A DNA stretch of 64,000 nt from assembly GCF_910596095.1 (NCBI RefSeq), contig NC_056535.1, forward strand, positions 2,885,001-2,949,000, given 5' to 3'. Position numbers and translations under genes: made by a program. The DNA comes from Thunnus maccoyii. Lineage: Eukaryota > Chordata > Actinopteri > Scombriformes > Scombridae. Every line of letters begins with the position of its first letter. The first letter of the stretch is position 1. Shown here piece after piece: positions 1-12,071 of the stretch. Below the pieces are notes generated by a model, which saw only the letters and a program-made list of their open reading frames with translations, did not search any database and was not told the origin of the DNA.

Positions 1-768
1 TAGCCATAGTCAACGTGTGTCATGTAAATTCACCCATTTGTAGAACAAATTGGCAAAGTGTGATGCTAAACCGTCATTACAAGTTAGTTTTATACACATT
101 TAAATTTACTGTATGTCTGCTGCAGATATATTGAAGATGGGAGCTTTCTGCACTTTCTGGAGAGGAACTGTTCAATCACTAGTAACTACAAATAAATATT
201 CATGTCTGTTCTTTTTCTCAAAACTGAACCTATTAGCTTGTGTTTGACCATGTTGAAGAAAATAAAACCCTTATTAAAAGACAAGATTGTTGTCTTTCAC
301 GTTATGGTAAAATGCACCTTTATTACTTTTGGCCCACACAAAAGCTATTTCTTTGATGTAACAAGTTTTTAAACTTATTTATTTCTTTCTACAATAAATC
401 TCACAAGAAAAGAATGATATAGATTATAAATCTGTGATGAGAAAAAGTTAAAAGAGCCTCCAACTACCCGACCTTTAACAAAAAGAAAAAATGCACAACC
501 TTCCTCCTTTTCATGCTCTTACTTGCTCATTTTTGCTTTGAACTGGCAACTGACTGTATGATCAGCATATAAATATATGATCCATTTTCTATATTAGGTT
601 TTTGTTTTGTTTTCTAGATTAAGCTGATAGTGTATAAAAGTTGAAATAGTGTTAATGAAACAGTAATAATAATCCACTATCATAATATAACACTGACAGG
701 GGTCATTCTGCCTGCATAAATGAGCACTTTAGCTCACAATATTTCTGTATGTCCACATAAGTAAAATT

Positions 769-850
769 TTGAAGGGAGGACTTTTACTTGTACCAGAGTA
801 TTTCTACACTGTAGTATTGCTAGTTTTACTCGAGTAAAGGATCTGAATAC
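769..850. repeat. Relic of a 'GGACTTTTACTTG...' teleost repeat
   Basis: AGGACTTTTACTTG...GAGTATTTCTACACTGTAGTATT...GAGTAAAGGATCTGAATAC resembles the core of the same repeat family as at 30502-30636 and in part 15341-15866. Family recognition is from general familiarity with fish genomes. Confidence 0.5.
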
Positions 851-2296
851 CGGCTGTGAGCAACATGTTTGATAGCACTCTCCACCACCATTGTCAAAAC
901 ACCAACAGAGAGAATACATTTTGGAACAATGATGTCCATCCCTCCACTGTTTGGAGGGTTCCTGAAATTGTCTGTAATATACATGTATATGGTACTGGAT
1001 GTACTGGATGGCTTTAGTGACTTGTGGTCATGTAACTTGCAAACACTTCATGCAGGTCAGCACTTTGGAATTTCCTCTCAAATTTTGAACTTCCTTCGGA
1101 AATCTGTTTCAATTATGTTTCTCCACCGTCTCTGGTCACTTTTTAGGTCCCAAAAATGAGGACACAGTAATTAGAGAGCTGACAAGTTGTGAATGTGAAT
1201 TTGAATATTGTAGTTTGTTCTCAAGAACATAGAGGGAGCTCCAAATTATAAAATATTTCATGTACTAATTAAATGTATATCAATGAAATATCAATACATC
1301 AGTCTCAATCTGCATATTAACTGACCCAACATGTGGATTTTGTGCAGTACAAGCATGATGTTGTCTTGGAAATCACAGATTAAAGCACACATTAAAATGC
1401 TAACCGCCCTTTCACCATTTGTATTTCTAGATTATGGAAACACACTCAGCCCCTGCATTGGCTCCTGTCCTCAGATGGCCAATATGATCAGTGGCTCTGC
1501 AGTTGCCCTGTGTCAGTTTGTCTAATGGGTTAAGTGCTGTGGGTAAATAAACACTCAGCAGATGCTGGAGGTGATCAAGCCTGAACTCTCTCTGTGGAAA
1601 CCGAGCAAATGGCTTCCAGATTGACTGGTGCTGTTGGAGGGAGGGTGGGACCGACTGCTGGAGAGCAGAGAGAGTGTCATCAAAGGGCCTGTTTTTACAA
1701 ACACAACCCTTCGACACATCAAACCGGGGCACCAGTGGCCCCTGGCCTCTGGCTCAGCTGCACCAACAACAGCGACCTGTGCGGAACCTGGTTCCACTCA
1801 TAAAGCAGGACACCATGGTGTTTTACCACGCTCTGCCAGCCAGCAACACGACCCTACTGCACTCTCTCTTCCCCAGCACCACCACTGCTTCACAGTTTGG
1901 AACCGTAAATACTTAACCCGCCGCCCCCCACACACCCCCAATCCCTCAGCCCTCTGCATCAACTTAGAGGAATGCCATTAAAAGCCTGTTGAGGTGATTA
2001 AAGTACTAATGAAGTGTGTGGTGGGTGGGATGTGTGTGTCAGGGAAGATGTGAGAATGGCAGTCAATAAAAATGTCTTATTATAAGGTTTGACTAAATGT
2101 AGGTTTTTGAAGCTGATACCAATATCATGAAGATGAAGCTGCAAACACATCTCTAATGGCCTAACTGTATGGGACACCAGGTCCTTAAGGGGGCAGGTCA
2201 TCACTTGTTAATTGTTCAGTGTGTTCAGTGGATGACTCTTTTCTAAAGCATAGACCTGGAGAACTAAACCTTCAGTCAGTTATGGCACCGGGATGT

Positions 2297-2355
2297 AGTC
2301 AAGTCAAGTCCATTTTTATTTTCATATTCCAATATCACAAATCACAAATTTTCCT
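2297..2355 (-). repeat. LINE 3'-tail relic
   Basis: AGTCAAGTCAAGTCCATTTTTATT followed by CAATATCACAAATCACAAAT has the form of a fish LINE 3' end, read on minus with its TGACTTGACTTG tail. Compare the longer element at 20252. Confidence 0.5.
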
Positions 2356-2426
2356 AATGTAAAATCTATGAATAATTGATGGCAGTCCTATGAGGTTAAA
2401 AGCTGTACTGGTCAATATTGTTTATA

Positions 2427-2570
2427 TTAAAGATCCCCTCCAGACATGTTTTAAGATATACAGTATAAAAATATTTTTCTTTGTGAATGTAATGTGAAAG
2501 TTCAGTTACCTTATTAAAACTCATTAAAGAAAGAGCAAAATCTGATATACCCATGTATAATATTAACTCT
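2427..2570. repeat. 5' fragment of the TTAAAGATCC repeat family
   Basis: TTAAAGATCCCCTCCAGACATGTTTTAAGATATACA matches the left end of the full copy at 38197-38692 in the same orientation, then decays. A shorter similar piece occurs near 35165-35225. Confidence 0.6.
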
Positions 2571-3683
2571 TGAAATATAGGTATTTGTTTGCTAACATGT
2601 TAGCCAACTTTATATGGTTCTAATTTCCGGGCTGTGAGTTTTTGTACAGTTCTTCTGCTTCCAGGAGGCCAAAAAATCTATCAATACCACTTTAAATAGG
2701 CACTCATTTTTGTGATCATGTAATCATACCATGCATTCTTCTTTCTTGTCAAAAAAACCTGGTGCTTACATTACCCACAATGCAACTCAACCGCTGACAG
2801 CTGGATCAGATTCCAGTGTGTTCTGCTAGTAGCAGCAAATGTAGCCTCGGGCTACAAGCCTCAAGCAGACTTAAGTGACATCACTTGAGGCAATTTATCA
2901 GATTTCACACAGCTCCCTCTGGAGACACAAAAGGCTTTACACTCCTTTTTACACATATGCAGTAGTCCTCCCCAACACCTAGGAACAGGCCTGAACACTG
3001 AAGTTCACCTTCAAAACTGTCAAAATAAAGATAGTGCAGATTTTCACATCAGACATTATACCCCCTTCTGCTCCTCCTAACTGCCATACCCCCCACTGCA
3101 CAGTCTGGAGTAACAAGATGATGAGCGTATGGCCCAACAGCGTTAATGCTGCGTTGTCTCCTGTGAGGGAAGCTGCTGGGAAAGACTGCGGTCAGATAAC
3201 TTGACTCATCGGAAACAGCTGCACTGGAGAGAAAAGAGACTCCTCCTAACAGCCAGCTGCAGTCTGCTGCAAAGGGCCTTTTATGATTTATCTTTCTGTG
3301 TTTGTGTGTTGCTGCTTCATTAGATGGAGCATAGCAGGGATTGACAGTAGTGACAGGAGAGAGGGGGTGGGTGGGGAAGATATGTAGTGGCAGTTTGAAT
3401 AGTTTAAACTTCAGCATTAAAATCAGCTTCTACCGATATCTTTCTAAAGAACTACTGTAACTGGAATAACACCAAAACAATAAAAATGTTTAGTCTTCGG
3501 TGTTGTGATGTTGCTGCACTGAACTTCTCTGCACTTTGCCTGAAATCATCTGCCAAACGGGGCTGTGATATCCTCATCTTTAGCTTTTCTGTGCTTTGAG
3601 TTTCTGTAGTCTCTGTCGCTGTCTCTTCAATCATAGTGGATATCACCACTCATCCTACTGTATACATATATATCAATATATAT

Positions 3684-4770
3684 ATAAACTTAGCACAAAA
3701 AGTAAGGAAATTTGTGTTTGGTAGATTATTTCTTTGTTGTAAAAATGCTTCTTGGCAATAAATCTTATACCGTTGGAAAGCCTGTTTATTTCCCTTAGAA
3801 ATGGTGCCACATTTATAAGGAACGTGCATTTATGAGATGAGCAGCAGAGCTGAGTATGTCGGTTGCGCTCATGAAAAATTTGCCAAATCTTCTCTGCCAA
3901 TGCCAAACAGCTTATTCTGCCATTTACTCTTGTGTGGTGTTTGGTGGATTGGATGATTGAAGTTTGAAGAGACAAGACATATTGGCAATTTAACAATTTA
4001 TTCATTTAACTAACAGGAGCCTCAGTAGCGTGTGGAAGAACCAAACACAGCCACAACAGCCTGGCACCTCCTCCTCATTCTGGTCACCAGCCTGGTCACA
4101 CACTGCTGTGGGATGGCATCCCATTCTCCAACCAGCATTTGTCGCAAGTCAACCAACATGGTTGTGTTGGTCACTGGCACGAACAGCACGCCCAAGCTGA
4201 TCCCACAAGTGTTCAATGGGGTTGAGGTGAGGACTGCTGGCAGGCCATTCCATCCTCTCCACTCCCAAATTCTAGAGGTAGTCTCTGATAAACCCCGCTC
4301 TGTGAGGGCGAGCGTTGTCATCTTGGAGGATAGAGTTTGGTCCCAGACTGTGGAGATGTGGGATTGCCACTGGTTGCAGAATCTCAACTCAATATCTCTC
4401 TGCATTGAGATTGCCTCCAATGATGAAAAGCCTCGTTTTTCCAGTGAGGGAGATGCCGCCCCACACCATCACACTGCCTCCACCAAAAGATGTTACTCTA
4501 TCAGTGCAGTAATCAGCATTGCGTTCTCTGCATCTTCTCCACACTTTGACCCTATGATCCAACTGCCGTAAGCAGAATCTGGAGTCATCGCTGAACATAA
4601 CGTTCCTCCACATGTTCAGGTTCCAGTGCATGTGTTGCTGACACCAGCGCAAACAGGCCTGACGGTGAAGGGCAGTCATGGCAGGCCTCCTGGCAGCCCT
4701 ATGAGTACCAGTAGGCGCGTCGCGGCCGTGGGTGTTATGGGTGTTGTGACACCCGCACAAGCATAATTCC
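3684..4770 (-). mobile_element. Broken Tc1/mariner-like transposon
   Basis: The minus strand encodes Tc1-type transposase pieces in order: LHRQACLRWCQQHMHWNLN, VMFSDDSRF (first catalytic Asp), SVMVWGGIS, QDDNARPHR (second Asp), NPIEHLWDQL (the Glu of DD34E) and a C-terminal QQCVTRLVTRMRRRCQAV segment. Frames change at least twice, an in-frame TAG follows the RDYL segment, and SPDLNP reads SPHLNP. The helix-turn-helix N-terminus is absent. The low-coordinate end keeps a Tc1-like terminus (TAAACTTAGCACAAAAAGTA) next to TA-rich DNA. The other end is lost near a C run at about 4773. A dead copy. Confidence 0.85.
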
Positions 4771-5929
4771 ACCCCCCCCCCACTTTTTCCTGAGGTAGTC
4801 ATTGATGAAACGAAACTGAGTTTCCCGTACATGAAAAATCTATTGGTCAAGTTAGATTAATTGAATAGCCAGCTGTGGCAGTTAGCCTATGAGAGCCAGT
4901 TGCTCACTCTCTGCACACACTAGCCTCAAATCAAATCACCTGCATGTAATATTCTCCTGTTAGCTTTGTGGTGGACTTCAGATGAAGAGGGACCGTTTCT
5001 TCCCTGTGGCTGTTGGAGAGGAACTGACAGCTGTTGATACAGAACCTCCTGGACAACTTAAGGTATTTAATTTCCCAATTAAAGACAATTAAAGGTCCCC
5101 TTTGGATTCCTACTAAAAGAGACACTTTTTTAAAAAAAAATTGAAGACAGTTTATATTGTACCAGTCCATGGACTCAGAAATGACTCTTTACATTTTAAG
5201 GGCAGCATAATACAGTTTCAGGTTGAACCTGTAATTGTTAATGTTATTAAGCCAATTATTTGAAGATACTGATTTGTTACCAGGGTTCAATTTGTTATGC
5301 ATCTATAACTATCCATTTCATTTTAATGGAAGTGTAAGTTTCCTTTAATTTCATGTCTATAAGGTATGTAAGGAAGTAGGATAAAGATACTCTGTGATTA
5401 TCTTATGTATAATAAGGATAGCTATGCTCCAGTATAGCAATTCATACAAATAACTGGATGAAAGTAGTAAACTGCTACCAGACCCTAAATAAATTCTGCT
5501 GAGTTGTTACACTCATATGGTCAGCTGTGGTTACAACTACAGTAGTAGAAAAAATTGTTTAAATGCATGGCATTCATTTTGATTTGGCATGTTGAAATTG
5601 GAACAGGGCTTGAAGGCGAGGGGTTGCCGTGCTCATTAAAATTGCTGCTCCACCCCTGCCAGTAACACTCTGTTACTTGGACAGTTTGGGGGTTGACTTT
5701 GCCATCTTACCGGTAGTTTGATGGAGGGTTGATATCTGTTTGGTGTTCTTGTGTTCAGTGGACAGACTGGTTCACTACGTGCCAGCTTGGTGCGGGAGCT
5801 GGAGGTGAGAAGATGCGGTTAGCGGCCACCAAAAGAGGAGAAATGTGGGAAACAGCTACATCGCTACAAGAAGTCTGATGGGACAAGAAACCATGAGCAG
5901 ACAGCAGCTAAATCTATTTCTTGATGAAC

Positions 5930-6120
5930 ATTTTGTCAGTCCCCATAGTATTGTTTCCCCCTACTTCTAGGCTTTATGCTAAGCTAAGCTAATTGCAGCT
6001 AGCTTGATATTTAGGGTACAGATATGAGAGTGGTATCCATCTTCTTGTCTAATTCTAGGAAAGAAAGCAAAAAACTGTATTCCCTGTGATGTTAACTATT
6101 AATGAAGCAAAGGAACTGTT
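5930..6120. repeat. Fragment of a foldback MITE (GCTAAGCTAAGCTAA family)
   Basis: TTTCCCCCTACTTCTAGGCTTTATGCTAAGCTAAGCTAA and GAGAGTGGTATCCATCTTCTTGTCTAATTCTAGGAAAG match the right arm of the widespread teleost repeat also seen at 19.0-20.2 kb. Confidence 0.6.
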
Positions 6121-7439
6121 GTATTTCAAATATTTTGCTGTCTTCATAAAGACCCCTAGTTATTTAGACCCCCAGTTCACCCAGAAGATGACTAAATGAT
6201 GTATTCATCAGTGCAGACGTCTCCTGTGATAAATTAGTCACTGCATTTCATGCAGAGCAAAGCTACTATAAACCCCAGTATGGAAGCAACAGTATTATCT
6301 TTCATTTGACCCTACATGTGACCGCAAGATAAGACTCAGCCCTCATCTGCTCTTCCTCCTCCCATCCTGCCAGCCTCCTCCACCTTCACCCCCGAGTTTT
6401 CCCCTCTTTTTCCTCCTGATGACGCTGATCGTCTTTCACAGCTCCTGACAGTTTGAGCAACCAAGACAGGTGGGGCGTTGTGTCAGTAAAAGTTCAGCAA
6501 ATGGCCACGGCCCCATCCGCCATCATTTTGAAGACGATATAAAACTCAACTTGACACACACTTCATTTGAAGATGCCAAGTTGTCTTTTCATTTGAAATG
6601 ACATCACTGTCAGAGATTGGTCCCGAGTTCCATATTTGAAAATCATGGTTTTATGGGTGAATTTTTCTTGTGTGACACTTAGGGTAACACCAGAGGTAAA
6701 ATAAACACCCTGAAGCTACTTTATGGGGCTAATATCTAAAAGAGGCAGGTGTTTCTTGATCCTGGGGCTGATGAACAAGAGTGTCATAATCTCCCATGGG
6801 AACCCCAAAGGCCCCCCAAACAGGCAGAACATCAAGTCAACCCCCTGCGATACAGGAAGTTGACTCACACGCGATGATTCTTTTGGAGAAGCCCACCTTG
6901 GCCTTTAATGTCCACCGGGCCGGGGTCGACGCTCTTCCAGCCCACGTCTGTCGGCTTCCTCCAGAGTCACCTGGGACCTCTGAGCCAAGGCCTTCACGGG
7001 TCAACAAAGTTTATCGTACCAGAGAAATCTACAAGTTGGCTATAAAACTTGTACATGATGTAATAGACATGACTTGAGGTCTGATAAAGGAGGCTATAAA
7101 AAGACTCATCCGTTTTGGCCTTAAGGTCATTCTGCCTGTTCTAGACACGGCAGTCATATCCTCTGTGTTGATTGGCAAGCGGCGACCTGCAGTGGTGGTG
7201 CTCTGCTCCTTTGTTTGTGGTGGAAGTTTTATGTTTGCCGACATGTACAGTAGAGCATGATTGCTTGTTTTTATGACTGTATTCTTTTCAGGGTCTGGGA
7301 ATAGGGCACAAAGGTTTCAAGCGAGCCACATTTTTCATTTTGTCATGTTGTCCTACTATGGAAAGATGGAAGGATCTGTATTTATTTTAAAGCTGCTTAT
7401 TTTTCTATTGTTGATTTAACTGTTGAATGATTTTTTTTA

Positions 7440-7670
7440 TATTAAATAATTCAATGTTTAGTCTATAAAATGTCAGGAAATTTTAAAAAAGCCAGTCTCA
7501 ACTTCTGAGAATCCAAGGTGATTCAAATTGCTTGTTTTGTCTGGCCAGCAGTCCAAAGATGTTCAAGTCGCAATGACATAAAACAGAGAAAGATTTTGTG
7601 GATTAAATTTCTTTAGGCTGTCAACTAATCCATGAATTGACTAATTGTTTCAGCAATACATTGTATTAAG
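7440..7670. repeat. Ancient interspersed repeat (ACTAATTGTTTCAGC family)
   Basis: Contains CCAAGGTGATTCAAATTGCTTGTTTTGTCTGGCCAGCAGTCCAAAGATGTTCA and ends with ACTAATTGTTTCAGCAATA. Related pieces occur at 31400-31525, 37560-37700 and 58700-58880. Confidence 0.55.
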
Positions 7671-8812
7671 CATTCATTTTTAGCACCTGCATCAATTGAT
7701 TTTTTAATATTTGCACGTGTTTAAAAACCAAATACAGGGCCTGTGGGTGTGGAGCCTTTGGAGGTGTTTAAAAGGAACCTTTGAATAAGCTGAGCTGAGT
7801 AACAGAGTAATGTCATGAGTAATGTAACTAATTACTTTTTCTGATATATAATTAATAAAGTCATGTAAATACCTGTTCAGTGAATTTTGATGATTGATTA
7901 TATTTTCAAGTAACTTGTCCAACATTTCTGCAAACTGAGTAAAATAAAAATGAGTTAAAGTTGAAGTTAAAAATGTTAAAGTCGGGGCCATAAAACCTAA
8001 ACAATGAGCTGATAGATGCAAAAAAGTAGAGGGAAAAATGCAGTAACTAAAAGCTACTCCTTTCATTTACACATGGTCATTTGATCGATTGTTATTATGC
8101 AAATATTGTCTAGACTTGACTTGCAGCTTTACCTGATACCTGAATTTGGTTAAAAGTATACTTTTTTATTCCCATCTGGCCAAACTGATCCTGTTATCCC
8201 CTATAGAAGTGTATGTGTACGTGCACATGCGTACAAATATTAATATTTGTTTTCAGTGGTGGCCATTGTGTCTGAAAATAGCCATCTCCAGTCTGTGGTC
8301 TATTGAGACACATACTTGCATTTCCCATGAGGGGTCAGTGGCTGGGGGCCACCGTGGGCTCAGTCCTGTCTGGTCTGGACCAGCAGCCCAGTTCTCATGA
8401 CACCTGACCCAGAGTACATCCTGTGGTCAGGCTGTAGTACTGTGCAGTAGAGGGCCTGGATCTGCTCCTAAGGAATCTCCAAACATGGCCGGGTGGGAGG
8501 AGAGGTCTGACGCTGGGTACCACTGACACAACCTGCTGTGGATTTTCAGTTTTCTTTTTAATATGTGGCAGTTTTGACTGTCCTGATGTCTGTAGTCCTG
8601 ACTATTCCATTACTATGGAAGTCAGCCCTTTAGCCACATTAGTGTTTATGTTTGCCCCCTCTGCTGTTCAGGAGAAGCACTGCAGTTGATGGTAGTGCTG
8701 AAAAGTTCTTTTTCTTTCCACACATGCTATGTTTCAATTCAGGGGCTGGGTCTTCTCTGGGACATGGCCCACAAAAGCCAGACTGAGCCATCCCATATGA
8801 GATGTCCTAACC

Positions 8813-9162
8813 CAGAGGCTCTCAACCTGGGGGTCAAGACCACCCAGAGGGGTCACAAGATGATCAGTGGGATATGGAAGAAGAAAAAAACACATTTGTG
8901 CCACACAAAATTTGGCTTACTTTTTCTGACTTTTCTCAGATTTTTGCTTTTTCATGAAATATTGGATAGTTGTACAGCTTGAGAGTATCTAAAAGAACTA
9001 AAAGAGCACTAATCATACAAAAGAAACCACCTGAGAAGGTAAAATCACTCTCTGGTTAAACTGCCCGCAACTGATAGACTTATGCAATCTGTGAAAAGTG
9101 GTTGCAAGCTGACGTTGCTTTGTTTTATGAGGTTTTAAGCCAAAAAGGTTGCAAACCACTAG
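8813..9162. mobile_element. hAT (Charlie-like) non-autonomous element
   Basis: The left end CAGAGGCTCTCAACCTGGG and right end GCAAACCACTAG are imperfect inverted repeats of the hAT type (CAGTGGTTCTCAACC consensus). Similar 8-base flanks (TCCTAACC and TCTAACAT) suggest a decayed target duplication. The interior has GGGTCA...GGGGTCACAAGATGAT, as in this common vertebrate family. No transposase. Confidence 0.6.
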
Positions 9163-10048
9163 TCTAACATCATTTACATAAATACGTTCCAGGTTCATCA
9201 CCAGAAGTTGCCCTAAAATGGTCAAGAAAGTTCCACAAAACACTAAATTTACAGTCCAATCTGTGATGGACAACGAGCAAACCAGGTTCATGTTAAATAT
9301 ATGATTTTTTTACTGTGTGCAACATATCTTTACCAGTGACCAATGATCAGCTGCATTACACTTAATTTCTGAGGTTGAGGTCTGAAAAAGTCACCTTACC
9401 CACCAAAATATTTTATACCATACATCTGAAGCTCTCTGCAAAAAGACTGGTAGTGGTTATATTCACCCTGATGATCAGGTAGCAGTAGAGAGCTAAAACA
9501 AGAAGAAGAGTTGTGTGAAAACATTTGTTGCCCATTAGGGTCCCCACTTTTTATTCACATTTTGGACTACCATTTGAACATGGAATGAAAATAAATACTG
9601 AATTTGTAATGATTTGTTCAACTTCAATATTCACCATATATAAGCGCATCAGGCTGTTTGTCTGACCCATTGTAGCCCTATTTCCCTGTTAGTAGATTTG
9701 GCTATTGTTCTCTTTGCTAACGAAAAATGGAAAATGAACTGGTGAGCCATCCTGGACAGATAATCATTGAACTAAATCATCTGTGAGGTAATGTGTGGAG
9801 GCATTTTGGATTTGACAGCATAGTTGGAAAAATTGCTAATAAAGGTAATGCTGTTTAGGGACTTTGTAAAATGCAGCGGCCTCAAAATAACGTTAGCTTA
9901 TTACTCATGTGAGGCAGTGGCAAGCAGATGAACAGAACAATGTTGATTCTACAAAGAAGTATAATTTTTAGTATAGCGAGTATAATTTTTGCATAGATTC
10001 ACAGGCATGAGTAATGGGGAATTTCAGTAAGTATTCATTTTCATCATT
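9163..10048. other. AT-rich intergenic DNA
   Basis: Nothing recognised beyond AT-rich sequence between the hAT-like element and the end of scrt. Confidence 0.6.
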
Positions 10049-10054
10049 TTTATT
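10049..10054 (-). terminator. scrt: Candidate poly(A) signal of scrt
   Basis: This is the first AATAAA on the minus strand after the stop codon, about 525 bases downstream (TTTATT on plus). An ATTAAA variant lies nearer, at about 10137. The intervening 10055-10578 is AT-rich, as expected of a 3' UTR. Which signal is used cannot be told from sequence. Confidence 0.4.
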
Positions 10055-10578
10055 GTCATCACCAAATTGATCAGACAGAGAAATATAGCGCATCAGAATA
10101 TATTTTGGCTTTTGTTCTCAACAAATCCAATTCATGGCTTTAATGAATCCATGTTAAATACATCAACCAATAATAAATAAATAATCTTTAAAATTGGCAA
10201 ATAAATAGTTAAATAAATTAATAAATACACAAATACATTATTTATCGAATAAGAAAGGTTTGAGGTAAATTAAGAGCTAGTTGGCATATAAAATAATACT
10301 GACTACTAAATTATTGCAATTCAATTTATAAAAAACAATATAAAATATTTTCCATTTGTGATCAACACAGAGATTTTTTTTTTTGTGACGTTATCTTCAT
10401 ACAGAATTCCTGAATAATTTAAAGTGAGATTATTGCTTATATCAAAAGGCAGGATTAAGAGGATGCATGCATGTGATAAGCCTCAGAAGTGGCAAGCTGT
10501 TCTCTGGCTTTGTTGTCTTTGTTGTATGAATTATTACAAATTGTATAAATAGAAATGACAAAGATGAAGATTTTCCAA

Positions 10579-11399
10579 TCAGTCCTCTGAGCTGCAGTCG
10601 TCCTCTGCTTGGTGCCCTTTGAAGCAGGCGGACTCGTAGTGCTTGTTCAGGTAGGACTTGAGTGCGAAGCTTTTGTGGCAGCGTTTGCAGGAGTAGTGCT
10701 TGAAGGCTGAATGTGTCTGCATGTGAGCACGCAGGTTGGAGCGGTCGGCGAAGGCTTTGCCGCAGTGGGCGCAGGCGAAGGGTTTCTCCCCAGTGTGGGA
10801 CCTCATGTGGCCCTGCAGGAGCCAGGGCCGACTAAAGGCTTTACCACACACTGTGCACTCATGCTTCAGGTCATGGGTCAGCATGTGCATGGCCAGCGCC
10901 GGCATGGACACATACACCTTGTGGCAGGTGGGACACTTCCTGGCCTGCTGGCTGTCCAGGCTGCGATGAGTCTGCCTGTGTCTGCTCAGATTGGAGGACG
11001 TGGCGTAAGACTTGCCGCACTCTCCACACATATAGCGCCCTTTGGATTTCCCTTTGACCGGGCTGCAGTCTGCCGAGCCGATGCCCTCGCTGCTGTCCGA
11101 TTGGCTGCCTCCCTTGCGGGGACACCTCTGGTTGGGCCTCCGGCGAGAGCGGCCGTCAGAGATGAGGAAGGCGTTGATAGTGCCCTCCTCCAACTCGGGG
11201 CCGCTACTGTCTGACTCAACTGTGGAGCTGGAAACCGGGCTGTCCGGATGCTCCATATCATGGTCGGAGAACTCCTCCCCACCGCTTCCACCTACACATC
11301 CTGGGGAGTACAGGGGCCCTGAGGAGAGCCCGGTCTGCTCACGACCTGGCTCCTTTGTGCTCTGCAATACTGAAGGGATGGTGTAATCATGGATGTAGC
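10579..11399 (-). CDS. scrt: scrt coding exon 2 (linker and five zinc fingers)
   Basis: The exon follows acceptor TTTTCCCAG and resumes in frame with GC TAC ATC, giving ...SENGYIHDY. It encodes the linker, which has a Ser/Glu-rich segment and the ISDGRSRRR motif, and all five fingers in one uninterrupted frame to TGA. The finger linker HTGEKPF sits between fingers 3 and 4. The exon is clearly more GC-rich than its flanks. Its GC-rich antisense frames are shadows. Confidence 0.95.
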
Positions 11400-12040
11400 C
11401 TGGGAAAAGAAAAATACATTTAATAAAGAGAGGGAAAGACTTTTTTCTCTCTTTTTTCGTTTTCTTTTTACCTAATAATAAATGAATGGAGCATCTTCAC
11501 AATCTCAGTAATCTCTGATGAAAAGTGCCCTCTTACCCAAATCTCTAATCAATATGAAACCTATACAGGAAGCTATTTGTAAGTGCCAGATTCAGCAAGC
11601 TTGGAGAATGAAACATTAATGAGTCTTTTGTGGACAGTTCTGCCTTGATCAATAGGCTCCCTCCTCTGGCTCCAACAAGTGCTATCATAAAAAAAAAAAA
11701 AAAAAAATTCGAAAGGCCTTTGTGGGTGAATATAAGTCAAACACAATGTGCTGACATTGACAAAACAGTCACAGTGCAATAGTTTGACTCTCGATCGATC
11801 CACCTGTCGCCGCCTCCCAGCAGCAGCAGCAGCAGCAGCAGCGTCTAAATCTGTGACGGAAGGCGGAGGGCGGGGGTGTGTGATCAAAACAGAGCGTCTC
11901 AGCAGTGAAATCCCCTCAATCACTAAATCATTTTAATCAGATCATTCCCCATCTGTGGCGTTTTTGAGAGTGTTCATGAGTATGGTAATGGGGAGATTGA
12001 GTGACAGGTGGGGGCTGCGATTTGGCAAAGAGGGAAGGGG

Positions 12041-12071
<31 letters not shown>

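Larger units (their letters stand above)
1..3683. other. Non-coding stretch, no gene seen
   Basis: AT-rich DNA with the three repeat relics listed. 1550-1980 is GC-richer and unique, with overlapping open frames on both strands but no recognisable protein, and could be regulatory DNA. Confidence 0.6.
4771..8812. other. Non-coding stretch, no gene seen
   Basis: Unique and repeat-derived DNA. 6350-7200 is GC-richer and unique with two TATAAAA-like runs (about 6538 and 7094). The frame there has no recognisable domain. Confidence 0.55.

Noticed and set aside
4032..4571. 179-codon plus-strand frame
   Set aside because: It is antisense to the Tc1-like transposase relic.
10711..11214. 167-codon frame antisense to scrt exon 2
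   Set aside because: It is the GC-rich shadow of the zinc-finger exon; no independent support.
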